From Closterium sp. NIES-65 (Eukaryota > Streptophyta > Zygnematophyceae > Desmidiales > Closteriaceae): a stretch of 64,000 bases of DNA. Location of the stretch: NCBI GenBank assembly GCA_948144175.1, contig CANXME010000394.1, positions 1-64,000 of the forward strand. The letters are read 5' to 3'. Made by a program: the position numbers and the translations under genes. Below, in pieces: positions 29,201-40,619 of the stretch; position 1 is the stretch's first letter, and the number at the start of each line of letters is the position of its first letter. A model generated the notes under the pieces. It ran no database searches. It was not told the origin of the DNA and saw nothing but the letters and a program-made list of their open reading frames with translations.

Positions 29201-30753
29201 CAAGGTATCTAGGATTGTGGCAAACACGATCGTGCTGGGCGGTCCAGGATCCGAGTAACATTGCTTCACATTTTATACCGGTACGGATTTCGCAGCTTCC
29301 CGGGCTCACAAATGCCCTTATATGGGGACGGTTCTTCATGCGGCGGGCCCGTTTGAAGGCAAAAAGAGCTGGAATCTCGTCCCAAGGTATCTAGGATTGT
29401 GGCAAACACGATCGTGCTGGGCGGTCCAGGATCCGAGTAACATTGCTTCACATTTTATACCGGTACGGATTTCGCAGCTTCCCGGGCTCACAAACGCCCT
29501 TATATGGGGACGGTTTTTCATGCGGCGGGCCCGTTTGAAGGCAAAAAGAGCTGGAATCTCGTCCCAGGGTATCTAGGATTGTGGCACATACGATCGTGCT
29601 GGGCGGTCCAGGATCTGAGTAACATTGCTTCACATTTTATACCGGTACGGATTTCGCAGCTTCCCGGGCTCACAAACGCCCTTATATGGGGACGGTTTTT
29701 CATGCGGCGGGCCCGTTTGAAGGCAAAAAGAGCTGGAATCTCGTCCCAAGGTATCTAGGATTGTGGCAAACACGATCGTGCTGGGCGGTCCAGGATCCGA
29801 GTAACATTGCTTCACATTTTATACCGGTACGGATTTCGCAGCTTCCCGGGCTCACAAATGCCCTTATATGGGGACGGTTTTTCATGCGGCGGGCCCGTTT
29901 GAAGGCAAAAAGAGCTGGAATCTCGTCCCAAGGTATCTAGGATTGTGGCAAACACGATCGTGCTGGGCGGTCCAGGATCCGAGTAACATTGCTTCACATT
30001 TTATACCGGTACGGATTTCGCAGCTTCCCGGGCTCACAAACGCCCTTATATGGGGACGGTTTTTCATGCGGCGGGCCCGTTTGAAGGCAAAAAGAGCTGC
30101 AATCTCGTCCCAAGGTATCTAGGATTGTGGCAAACACGATCGTGCTGGGCGGTCCAGGATCCGAGTAACATTGCTTCACATTTTATACCGGTACGGATTT
30201 CGCAGCTTCCCGGGCTCACAAACGCCCTTACATGGGGACGGTTTTTCATGCGGCGGGCCCGTTTGAAGGCAAAAAGAGCTGGAATCTCGTCCCAGGGTAT
30301 CTAGGATTGTGGCACATACGATCGTGATGGGCGGTCCAGGATCTGAGTAACATTGCTTCACATTTTATACCGGTACGGATTTCGCAGCTTCCCGGGCTCA
30401 CGAACGCCCTTATATGGGGATGGTTTTTCATGCGGCGGGCCCGTTTGAAGGCAAAAAAAGCTGGAATCTCGTCCCAAGGTATCTAGGATTGTGGCAAACA
30501 CGATCGTGCTGGGCGGTCCAGGATCCGAGTAACATTGCTTCACATTTTATACCGGTACGGATTTCGCAGCTTCCCGGGCTCACAAACGCCCTTATATGGG
30601 GACGGTTTTTCATGCGGCGGGCCCGTTTGAAGGCAAAAAGAGCTGCAATCTCGTCCCAAGGTATCTAGGATTGTGGCAAACACGATCGTGCTGGGCGGTC
30701 CAGGATCCGAGTAACATTGCTTCACATTTTATACCGGTACGGATTTCGCAGCT
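11241..30753 (+). repeat. Mixed satellite sub-block with reordered higher-order units
   Basis: C-type monomers recur every 2 to 9 monomers. D-type monomers are common up to about 13.8 kb, then almost vanish apart from one near 21485 and a partial form near 30414. New rare variants appear towards the right: AGCTGCAATC (near 21894, 26631, 29186, 30096, 30641) and GGCACATACG or GGCAACATACG (near 9540, 13911, 22842, 26300, 27031, 27577, 28123, 29583, 30312). Reuse of rare variants at multi-monomer spacing shows that block duplications, not single-unit slippage, built this part. Confidence 0.75.
21863..27873 (+). repeat. 7-monomer (about 1274-bp) higher-order module, at least three copies
   Basis: A marker monomer with CCAGGCTCACAAATGCC lies at the start of segments beginning near 21863, 23140, 24414 and 26600. 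In each, a C-type monomer follows 294-295 bp later. In the segments at 21863, 23140 and 26600 a second C-like monomer follows about 840 bp from the start. The 21863-to-23140 and 23140-to-24414 spacings are 1277 and 1274 bp, seven monomers. The copy at 24414 lacks the second C-like monomer, and spacing then becomes 12 and 10 monomers, so the module has been partly scrambled. Confidence 0.6.
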
Positions 30754-30765
30754 CAAAAACCCATT
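30745..30765. other. Junction between 182-bp satellite and 28-bp minisatellite
   Basis: The last satellite monomer is intact through TTCGCAGCT (ending at 30753) and is cut where TCCCGGG should follow. The next bases, CAAAAACCCATTCTCCC, lead straight into the 28-bp repeat. GCTCA is shared between the satellite (GGGCTCACAAACG) and the junction (CAGCTCAAAAACC), so microhomology-mediated joining is plausible. No target-site duplication or mobile-element terminus is visible. Confidence 0.8.
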
Positions 30766-33700
30766 CTCCCGCTTCCCATAACCCCACCCTATTTTCCCGC
30801 TTTCCATCATCTCGCCACATTCTCCCACTTTCCATCACCCCGCCCCCTTCTCTCTCCTTCCATCACCCCGCCCCATTCTCCCGCTTTCCATCAGCCCGCC
30901 CCATTCTCCCGCTTTCCATCACCCCTCCCATTTCTCCCACTTTCCATCTCCCCGCCCCATTCTCCCGCTTTCCATCACCCCGCCCCATTCTCCCGCTTTC
31001 CATCACCCCGCCCCATTCTTCCGCTTCCCATCATCCCGCCCCGTTCCCCCGCTTTCCATCACCCCTCCCCATTCTCCCTCCTTCCATCACCCCGCCCCAT
31101 TCTCTCGCTTTCCATCACCCCCCCCCATTCTCCCGCTTTCCATCACCCCGCCCCATTCTCCCGCTTTCCATCACCCCAGCCCATTCTTCCTCCTTCCATC
31201 ACCCCGCCCCATTCTCCCGCTCTCCATCACCCCGCCCCATTCTCCCGCCTTCCATCACCCCGCCCCATTCTCCCTCATTCCATCACCCCGCCCCATTCTC
31301 CCGCTTTCCAGCACCCCGCCCTATTCTCCCGCTTCCCATAACCCCACCCCATTCTCCCACTTTCCATCACCCCGCCCCCTTCTCTCTCCTTCCATCACCC
31401 CGCCCCATTCTCCCTCCTTCCATCACCCCGCCCCATTCTCCTGCTTTCCATCAGCCCGCCCCATTCTCCCGCTTTCCATCACCCCGCCCCATTCTCCCTC
31501 CTTCCATCACCCCGCCCCATTCTCCCGCTTTCCATCACCCCGCCACATTCTCCCGCTTTCTATCAGCCCACCCCATTCTCCCTCCTTCCATCACTCCGCC
31601 CCATTCTCCCGATTTCCATCACCCCGCCCCATTCTCCCGATTTCCATCACCCCGCCCCATTCTCCCGCTTTCCATCACCCCGCCCCATTCTCCCGCTTTC
31701 CATCACCCCGCCCCATTCTCCTTCCTTCCATCACCCCGCCCCATTCTCCTGCTTTCCATCAGCCCGCCCCATTCTCCCGCTTTCCATCACCCCGCCCCAT
31801 TCTCCCTCCTTCCATCACCCCGCCCCATTCTCCCGCTTTCCATCACCCCGCCCCATTCTCCCGCTTCCCATAACCCCACTCCATTCTCCTGCTTTCCATC
31901 ACCCCGCCACATTCTCCCGCTTTCCATCACCCCGCCCCATTCTCCCTCATTCCATCACCCCGCCCCATTCTCCCGCTTTCCATCACCCCGCCCCATTCTC
32001 CCGCTTCCCATAACCCCACCCCATTCTCTCGCTTTCCATCACCCCGCCACATTTTCCCACTTTCCATCACCCCGCCCCCTTCTCTCTCCTTCCATCACCC
32101 CGCCCCATTCTCCCTCCTTCCATCACCCCGCCCCATTCTCCCGCTTTCCATCAGCCCGCCCCGTTCTCCCGCTTTCCATCACCCCGCCCCTTTCTCCCGC
32201 TTTCCATCTCCCCGCCACATTCTCCCGCTTTCCATCACCCCGCCCCATTCTCCCGCTTTCCATCACCCCGCCCCAATCTTCCGCTTCCCATCATCCCGCC
32301 CCATTCCACCACTTTCCATCACCCCTCCCCATTCTCCCTCCTTCCATCACCCCGCCCCATTCTTCCGCTTTCCATCACCCGCCCCAGTCTCCCGCTTTCC
32401 ATCACCTCGCCCCATTCTGCCGCTTTCCATCACCCCGCCCCATTCTTTTGCTTTCCATCACCCCGCCCCATTCTCCCGCTTTCCATCACCCTGCCCCATT
32501 CACCCGCCACATTCTCTCGCTTTCCATCACCCCGCCCCATTCTCCCGCTTTCCATCACTCGCTCCATTCTCCCGCCTTCCATCACCCCGCCCCATTCTCC
32601 CGCTTTCCATCACCCCGCCCCATTCTCCCGCTTTCCATCATTCCACCCCATTCTTCCGCTTTCCATCACCCCGACCCATTCTCCCACTTTCCATCACCCC
32701 GCCCCATTCTCCCTCCTTCCATCACCCCGCCTCATTCTCCCTCCTTCTATCACCCCGCCCCATTCTCTCGCTTTCCATCACCCTGCCCCGTTCTCCCGCT
32801 TTCCATCACCCAGCCCCATTCTCCCGCTTTCCATCACCCCGCCCCATTCTCCCTCCTTCCATCACCCCGCCCCATTCTCCCGCTTTCCATCACCCCGCCC
32901 CATTCTCCCGCTTTCCATCACCCAGCCCCATTCTCCCGCTTTCCATCACCCTGCCCCATTCTCCCGCTTTCCATCATCCCGCCCCATTCTTTTGCTTCCC
33001 ATCATCCCGCCCCATTCCCCCGCTTTCCATCACCCCTCCCCATTCTCCCTCCTTCCATCACCCCGCCCCATTCTCTCGCTTTCCATCACCCCGCCCCATT
33101 CTCCTGCTTTCCATCACCCCGCCCCATTCTCCCGCTTTCCATCACTCCGCCCCATTATCCCTCCTTCCATCACCCCGCCCCATTCTCCCTCCTTCCATCA
33201 CCGCGCCACATTCTCCCACTTTCTATCACCCCACCCCATTCTCCCTCCTTCCATCACCCCGCTCCATTCTCCCGCTTTCCATCACCCCGCCCCATTCTCC
33301 CGATTTCCATCACCCCGTTCCATTCTCCCGCTTTCCATCACCCCGCCCCATTCTCCCGCTTTCCATCACCCCGCCCCATTCTCCCGCTTTCCATCATCCC
33401 GCCCCATTCTTCCGCTTCCCATCATCCCGCCCCATTCCCCTGCTTTCCATCACCCCTCCCCATTCTCCCTCCTTCCATCACCCCGCCCCATTCTCTCGCT
33501 TTCCATCACCCCGCCCCATTCTCCCGCTTTCCATCACCCCGCCCCATTCTCCCGCTTTCCATCACTCCGCCCCATTATCCCTCCTTCCATCACCCCGCCC
33601 CATTCTCCCTCCTTCCATCACCCCGCCCCATTCTCCCGCTTTCCATCACCCCGCCTCATTCTCCCGCTTCCCATAACCCCACCCCATTCTCCCGCTTTCC

Positions 33701-36700
33701 ATCACCCCGCCACATTCTCCCACTTTCTATCACCCCGCCCCCTTCTCTCTCCTTCCATCACCCCGCCCCATTCTCCCTCCTTCCATCACCCTGCCCCATT
33801 CTCCCGCTTTCCATCAGCCCGCCCCATTCTCCCGCTTTCCATCACCCCTCCCCTTTCTCCCGCTTTCCATCTCCCCGCCCCATTCTCCCGCTTTCCATCA
33901 CCCCGCCCCATTCTCCTGCTTTCCATCACCCCGCCCCATTCTTCCGCTTCCCATCATCCCGCCCCGTTCCCCCGCTTTCCATCACCCCTCCCCATTCTCC
34001 CTCCTTCCATCACCCCGCCCCATTCTCTCGCTTTCCATCACCCCGCCCCATTCTCCCGCTTTCCATCACCCCGACCCATTCTCCCGCTTTCCATCACCCC
34101 GCCCCATTCTTCCTCCTTCCATCACCCCGCCCCATTCTCCCGCTTTCCATCCCCTCGCCCCATTCTCCCTCCTTCCATCACCCCCCCCCATTCTCCCTCA
34201 TTCCATCACCCTGCCCCATTCTCCCGCTTTCCATCACCCCGCCCCATTCTCCCGCTTCCCATAACCCCACCCCATTCTCCCGCTTTCCATCACCCCGCCA
34301 CATTTTCCCACTTTCCATCACCCCGCCCCCTTCTCTCTCCTTCCATCACCTCGCCCCATTCTCCCTCCTTCCATCAACCCGCCCCATTCTCCCGCTTTCC
34401 ATCAGCCCGCCCCATTCTCCCGCTTTCCATTACCCCGCCCCTTTCTCCCGCTTTCCATCTCCCTGCCCCATTCTCCCGCTTTCCATCACCCCGCCCCATT
34501 CTCCCGCTTTCCATCACCCAGCCCCATTCTCCCGCTTTCCATCACCCCGCCCCATTCTCCCGCTTTCCATCACCCAGCCCCATTCTCCCGCTTTCCATCA
34601 TCCCGCCCCATTTTCCCGCTTTCCATCACCCCGCCCCATTCTCCCGCTTTCCATCACCCTGCCCCAATCTCCCGCTTCCCATCACCCCACCCCATTCTCC
34701 CTCCTTCTATCACCCCGCCCCATTCTCCCGCTTTCCATCACCCCGCCCCATTCTCCCGCTTTCCATCACCCAGCCTCATTCTCCCGCTTTCCATCACCCC
34801 GCCCCATTCTCCCGCTTTCCATCACCCCGCCCCATTCTACCGCTTTCCATCACCCCGCCCCATTCTCCCTCCTATCTCCCCGCCCAATTCTCCCGCTTTC
34901 CATCACCCCGTCCCATTCTCCCTCCTTCCATCACCCCGCCCCATTCTCCCTCCTTCCATCACCCCGCCCCATTCTCCCTCATTCCATCACCCTGCCCCAT
35001 TCTCCCGCTTTCCATCACCCCGCCCCATTCTCCCGCTTCCCATAACCCCACCCCATTCTCCCGCTTTCCATCACCCCGCCACATTTTCCCACTTTCCATC
35101 ACCCCGCCCCCTTCTCTCTCCTTCCATCACCTCGCCCCATTCTCCCTCCTTCCATCAACCCGTCCCATTCTCCTGCTTTCCATCAGCCCGCCCCATTCTC
35201 CCGCTTTCCATTACCCCGCCCCTTTCTCCCATTTTCCATCTCCCTGCCCCATTCTCCCGCTTTCCATCACCCCGCCCCATTCTCCCGCTTTCCATCACCC
35301 AGCCCCATTCTCCCGCTTTCCATCACCCCGCCCCATTCTCCCGCTTTCCATCACCCAGCCCCATTCTCCCGCTTTCCATCACCCCGCCCCATTTTCCCGC
35401 TTTCCATCACCTCGCCCCATTCTCCCGCTTTCCATCACCCTGCCCCAATCTCCCGCTTTCCATCACCCCACCCCATTCTCCCTCCTTCCATCACTCCGCC
35501 CCATTCTCCCGCTTTCCATCACCCCGCCCCATTCTCCCGCTTTCCATCACCCAGCCTCATTCTCCCGCTTTCCATCACCCCGCCCCGTTCTCCCGCTTTC
35601 CATCACCCCGCCCCATTCTCCCGCTTTCCATCACCCCGCCCCATTCTCCCTCCTTCCATCTCCCCGCCCCATTCTCCCACTTTCCATCACCCCGTCCCAT
35701 TCTCCCTCCTTCCATCACCCCGCCCCATTCTCCCTCCTTCCATCACCGCGCCCCATTCTCCCGCTTTCCATCAGCCCGCCCCATTCTCCCGCTTCCCATA
35801 ACCCCACCCCCTTCTCCCGCTTTCCATCACCCCGCCACATTCTCCCGCTTTCTATCACCCCGCCCTATTCTCCCTCCTTCCATCACCCCGCCCCATTCTC
35901 CCGCTTTCCATCACCCCGCCCCATTCTCCCGCTTTCCATCATCCCGCCCCATTCTCCCTCCTTCCATCACCCCGCCCCATTCTCCCGCATTCCATCACTC
36001 CGCCCCATTCTCCCTCCTTCCATCACCCCGCCCCATTCTCCCTGCTTCCATCACCCCGCCCCATTCTCCCGCTTTTCATCACCCCGCCCCATTCTCCCGC
36101 TTCCCATAACCCCACCGTATTCTCCCGCTTTCCATCACCTCGCCACATTCTCCCACTTTCCATCACCCCGCCCCCTTCTCTCTCCTTCCATTACGCCGCC
36201 CCATTCTCCCTCCTTCCATCACCCCGCCCCATTCTCCCGCTTTCCATCAGCCCGCCCCATTCTCCCGCTTTCCATCACCCCTCCCATTTCTCCCACTTTC
36301 CATCTCCCCGCCCCATTCTCCCGCTTTCCATCACCCCGCCCCATTCTCCCACTTTCCATCACCCCGCCCCATTCTTCCGCTTCCCATCATCCCGCCCCCT
36401 TCCCCCGCTTTCCATCACCCCTCCCCATTCTCCCTCCTTCCATCACCCCGCCCCATTCTCTCGCTTTCCATCACCCCGCCCCATTCTCCCGCTTTCCATC
36501 ACCCCGCCCCATTCTCCCGCTTTCCATCACCCCAGCCCATTCTTTTTCCTTCCATCACCCCGCCCCATTCTCCGGCTTTCCATCACCCCGCCCCATTCTC
36601 CCTCCTTCCATCACCCCGCCCCATTCTCCCTCATTCCATCACCCCGCCCCATTCTCCCGCTTTCCATCACCCCGCCCCATTCTCCCGCTTCCCATAACCC

Positions 36701-39700
36701 CACCCCATTCTCCCGCTTTCCATCACCCCGCCAAATTTTCCCACTTTCCGTCACCCCGCCCCCTTCTCTCTCCTTCCATCACCCCGCCCCATTCTCCCTC
36801 CTTCCATCACCCCGCCCCATTCTCCTGCTTTCCATCAGCCCGCCCCATTCTCCCGCTTTCCATCACCCCGCCCCATTCTCCCTCCTTCCATCACCCCGCC
36901 CCATTCTCCCGCTTTCCATCACCCCGCCCCATTCTCCCGCTTCCCATAACCCCACTCCATTCTCCCGCTTTCCATCACCCCGCCACATTCTCCCGCTTTC
37001 TATCACCCCGCCCCATTCTCTTTCCTTCCATCACCCCGCCCCATTTTCCCGCTTTCGATCACCCCGCCCCATTCTCCCGATTTCCATCACCCCGCCCCAT
37101 TCTCCCGCTTTCCATCACCCCGCCCCATTCTCCCGCTTTCCATCACCCCGCCCCATTCTCCCGCTTTCCATCACCCCACCCCATTCTTCCGCTTCCCATC
37201 ATTACGCCCCATTCCCCCGCTTTCCATCACCCCTCCCCATTCTCCCTCCTTCCATCACCCCGCCCCATTCTCTCGCTTTCCATCACCCCGCCCCATTCTC
37301 CGGCTTTCCATCACCCCGCCCCATTCTCCCGCTTTCCATCACTCCGCCCCATTATCCCTCCTTCCATCACCCCGCCCCATTCTCACTCCTTCCATCACCC
37401 CGCCCCATTCTCCCGCTGTCCATCACCCCGCCTCATTCTCCCGCTTCCGATAACCCCACCCCATTCTCCCGCTTTCCATCACCCCGCCACATTCTCCCAC
37501 TTTCTATCACCCCGCCCCCTTCTCTCTCCTTCTATCACCCCGCCCCATTCTCCCTCCTTCCATCACCCTGCCCCATTCTCCCGCTTTCCATCACCCCGCC
37601 CCATTCTCCCGCTTTCCATCACCCCTCCCCTTTCTCCCGCTTTCCATCTCCCCGCCCCATTCTCCCGCTTTCCATCACCCCGCCCCATTCTCCTGCTTTC
37701 CATCACCCCGCCCCATTCTTCCGCTTCCCATCATCCCGCCCCATTCTCCCGCTTTCCATCACCCCTCCCCATTCTCCCTCCTTCCATCACCCCGCCCCAT
37801 TCTCTCGCTTTCCATCACCCCGCCCAATTCTCCCGCTTTCCATCACCCCGACCCATTCTCCCGCTTTCCATCACCCCGCCCCATTCTCCCTCCTTCCATC
37901 ACCCCGCCCCATTCTTCCGCTTTCCATCACCCCGCCCCATTCTCCCTCCTTCAATCACCCTGCCCCATTCTCCCTCATTCCATCACCCTGCCCCATTCTC
38001 CCGCTTTCCATCACCCCGCCCCATTCTCCGGCTTCCCATAACCCCACTCCATTCTCCCTCTTTCCATCACCCCGCCACATTTTCCCACTTTCCATCACCC
38101 CGCCCCCTTCTATCTCCTTCCATCACCCCGCCCCATTCTCCCTCCTTCCATCAACCCGCCCCATTCTCCCGCTTTCCATCAACCCGCCCCATTCTCCCGC
38201 TTTCCATCACCCCGCCCCTTTCTCCAGCTTTCCATCTCCCTGCCCCATTCTCCCACTTTCCATCACCCCACCCCATTCTCCCGCTTTCACTCACCCAGCC
38301 CCATTCTCCCGCTTTCCATCAGCCCGCCCCATTCTCTCGCTTTCCATCACCCAGCCCCATTCTCCCGCTTTCCATCACCCCGCCCCATTTTCCCACTTTC
38401 CATCACCCCGCCCCATTCTCCCGCTTTCCATCACCCTGCCCCAATCTCCCGCTCTCCATCATCCCACCCAATTCTCCCTCCTTCCATCACCCCGCCCCAT
38501 TCTCCCGCTTTTCATCACCCCGCCCCATTCTCCCGCTTTCCATCACCCCGCCCCATTCTCCCTCCTTCCATCACCCCGCCCCATTCTCCTGCTTTCCATC
38601 ACCCCGTCCCATTCTCCCTCCTTCCATCACCCCGCCCCATTCTCCCGCTTTCCATCACCCCGCCCCATTCTCCCGCTTTCCATCAGCCCGCCCCATTCTC
38701 CCGCTTTCCATCACCCCTCCCCTTTCTCCCACTTTCCATCTCCCCGCCCCATTCTCCCGCTTTCCATCACCCCGCCCCATTCTCCCGCTTTCCATCACCC
38801 CGCCCCATTCTTCCGCTTCCCATCATCCCGCCCCATTCCCCCCCTTTCCATCACCCCTCCCCATTCTCCCTCCTTCCAACACCCCGCCCCATTCTCTCGC
38901 TTTCCATCACCCCGCCCCATTCTCCCGCTTTCCATCACCCCGCCCCATTCTCCCGCTTACCATCACCCCAGCCCATTCTTCCTCCTTCCATCACCCCGCC
39001 CCATTCTCCCGCTTTCCATCACCCCGCCCCATTCTCCCTCATTCCATCACCCCGCCCCATTCTCCCGCTTTCCATCACCCCGCCCCATTCTCCTGCTTCC
39101 CATAACCCCACCCCATTCTCCCGCTTTCCATCACCCCGCCACATTTTTCCACTTTCCATCACCCCGCCCCCTTCTCTCTCCTTCCATCACCCCGCCCCAT
39201 TCTCCCTCCTTCCATCACTCCGCCCCATTCTCCTGCTTTCCATCAGCCCGCCCCATTCTCCCGCTTTCCATCACCCCGCCCCTTTCTCCTGCTTTCCATC
39301 TCCCCGCCCCATTCTCCCGCTTTCCATCACCCCACCCCATTCTCCCGCTTTCCATCACCCCGCCCCATTCTTCCGCTTCCCATCATCCCGCCCCTTTTCC
39401 CCGCTTTCCATCACCCCTCCCCATTCTCCCTCCTTCCATCACCCCGCCCCATTCTCCCGCTTTCCATCACCCGCCCCATTCTCCTGCTTTCCATCACCCC
39501 GCCTCAATCTTTTGCTTTCCATCACCCCGCCCCAATCTCCCGCTTTCCATCACCCTGCCCCATTCACCCGCTTTCCATCACCCGCCCCATTCTCCCGCTT
39601 TCCATCACCCCGCCCATTCTCCCGCTTTCCATCACCCCGCCCCATTCTCCCGCTTTCCATCCCCCCGCCCCATTCTCCCGCTTTCCATCACCCCGCCCCA

Positions 39701-40619
39701 TTCTCCCGCTTTCCATCACTCCGCCCCATTCTCCCGCTTTCCATCACCCCGACCCATTCTCCCACTTTCCATCCCCCCGCCCCCTTCTCCCTCCTTCCAT
39801 CACCCCGCCCCATTCTCCCTCCTTCCATCACCCCGCCCCATTCTCCCGCTTTCCATCACCCCGCCCCATTCTCCCGCTTTCCATCACCCCGCCCCATTCT
39901 CCCGCTTTCCATCACCCCGCCCCATTCTCCCGCTTTCCATCACCCCGCCCCATTCTCCCTCCTTCCATCACCCCGCCCCATTCTCCCTCCTTCCATCACC
40001 CCGCCCCATTCTCCCGCTTTCCATCACCCCGCCCCATTCTCCCGCTTCCCATAACCCCACCCCATTCTACCGCTTTCCATCACCCCGCCACATTCTCCCA
40101 CTTTCCATCACCCCGCCCCCTTCTCTCTCCTTCCATCAACCCGCCCCATTCTCCCTCCTTCCATCACCCCGCCCCATTCTCCCGCTTTCCATCACCCCGC
40201 CCCATTCTCCCGCTTTCCATCACCCCTCCCCTTTCTCCCGCTTTCCATCTCCCTGCCCCATTCTCCCGCTTTCTATCACCCCGCCCCATTGTCCCGCTTT
40301 CCATCACCCCGCCCCATTCTTCCGCTACCCATCATCCCGACCCATTCCACCGCTTTCCATCACCCCTCCCCATTCTCCCTCCTTCCATCAACCCGCCCCA
40401 TTCTCTCGCTTTCCATCACCCCGCCCCATTCTCTCGCTTTCCATCACCCCGCCCCATTCTCCCACTTTCCATCACCCCGCCCCATTCTCCCGCTTTCCAT
40501 CACCCCGACCCATTCTCCCACTTTCCATCACCCCGCCCCCTTCTCCCTCCTTCCATCACCCCGCCCCATTCTCCCTCCTTCCATCACCCCGCCCCATTCT
40601 CCCGCTTTCCATCACCCCG

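Larger units (their letters stand above)
1..30753 (+). repeat. 182-bp satellite DNA array, about 169 tandem monomers
   Basis: Landmarks such as GGATCC first occur at 88-93 and last at 30703-30708. The 30615 bp between them equals 168 periods of 182 bp plus about 39 net single-base insertions, giving roughly 169 head-to-tail monomers. The array is already mid-monomer at base 1, so it continues to the left. Each monomer contains several short palindromes (CACGATCGTG, TACCGGTA, CCCGGG, CGGGCCCG), A/T runs and many CpGs. Neighbouring monomers differ at only a few positions, so the array is young or actively homogenised. A unit near nucleosomal length is typical of centromeric or pericentromeric satellites in animals and plants; that assignment is inference. 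No transposon termini or rRNA/tRNA relationship was recognised. Short frames of 61 and 84 codons recur on both strands, but 182 is not a multiple of 3, so no long reading frame is maintained. Confidence 0.97.

Noticed and set aside
1-30753. Recurring 61- and 84-codon frames in the satellite on both strands
   Set aside because: They repeat only because the monomer repeats. 182 bp is not a multiple of three, frames overlap on both strands, and single-base insertions freely alter them.
1-30753. Satellite derived from a tRNA or 5S rRNA gene
   Set aside because: GGTCCAGGATCC only loosely resembles a polymerase III B box (one base too long), no good A box lies upstream, and no cloverleaf or 5S core could be recognised on either strand.
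1-30753. Canonical CENP-B box
   Set aside because: The nearest string has eight bases between TTCG and CGGG where seven are required, so it fails the functional consensus; kept only as a weak finding.
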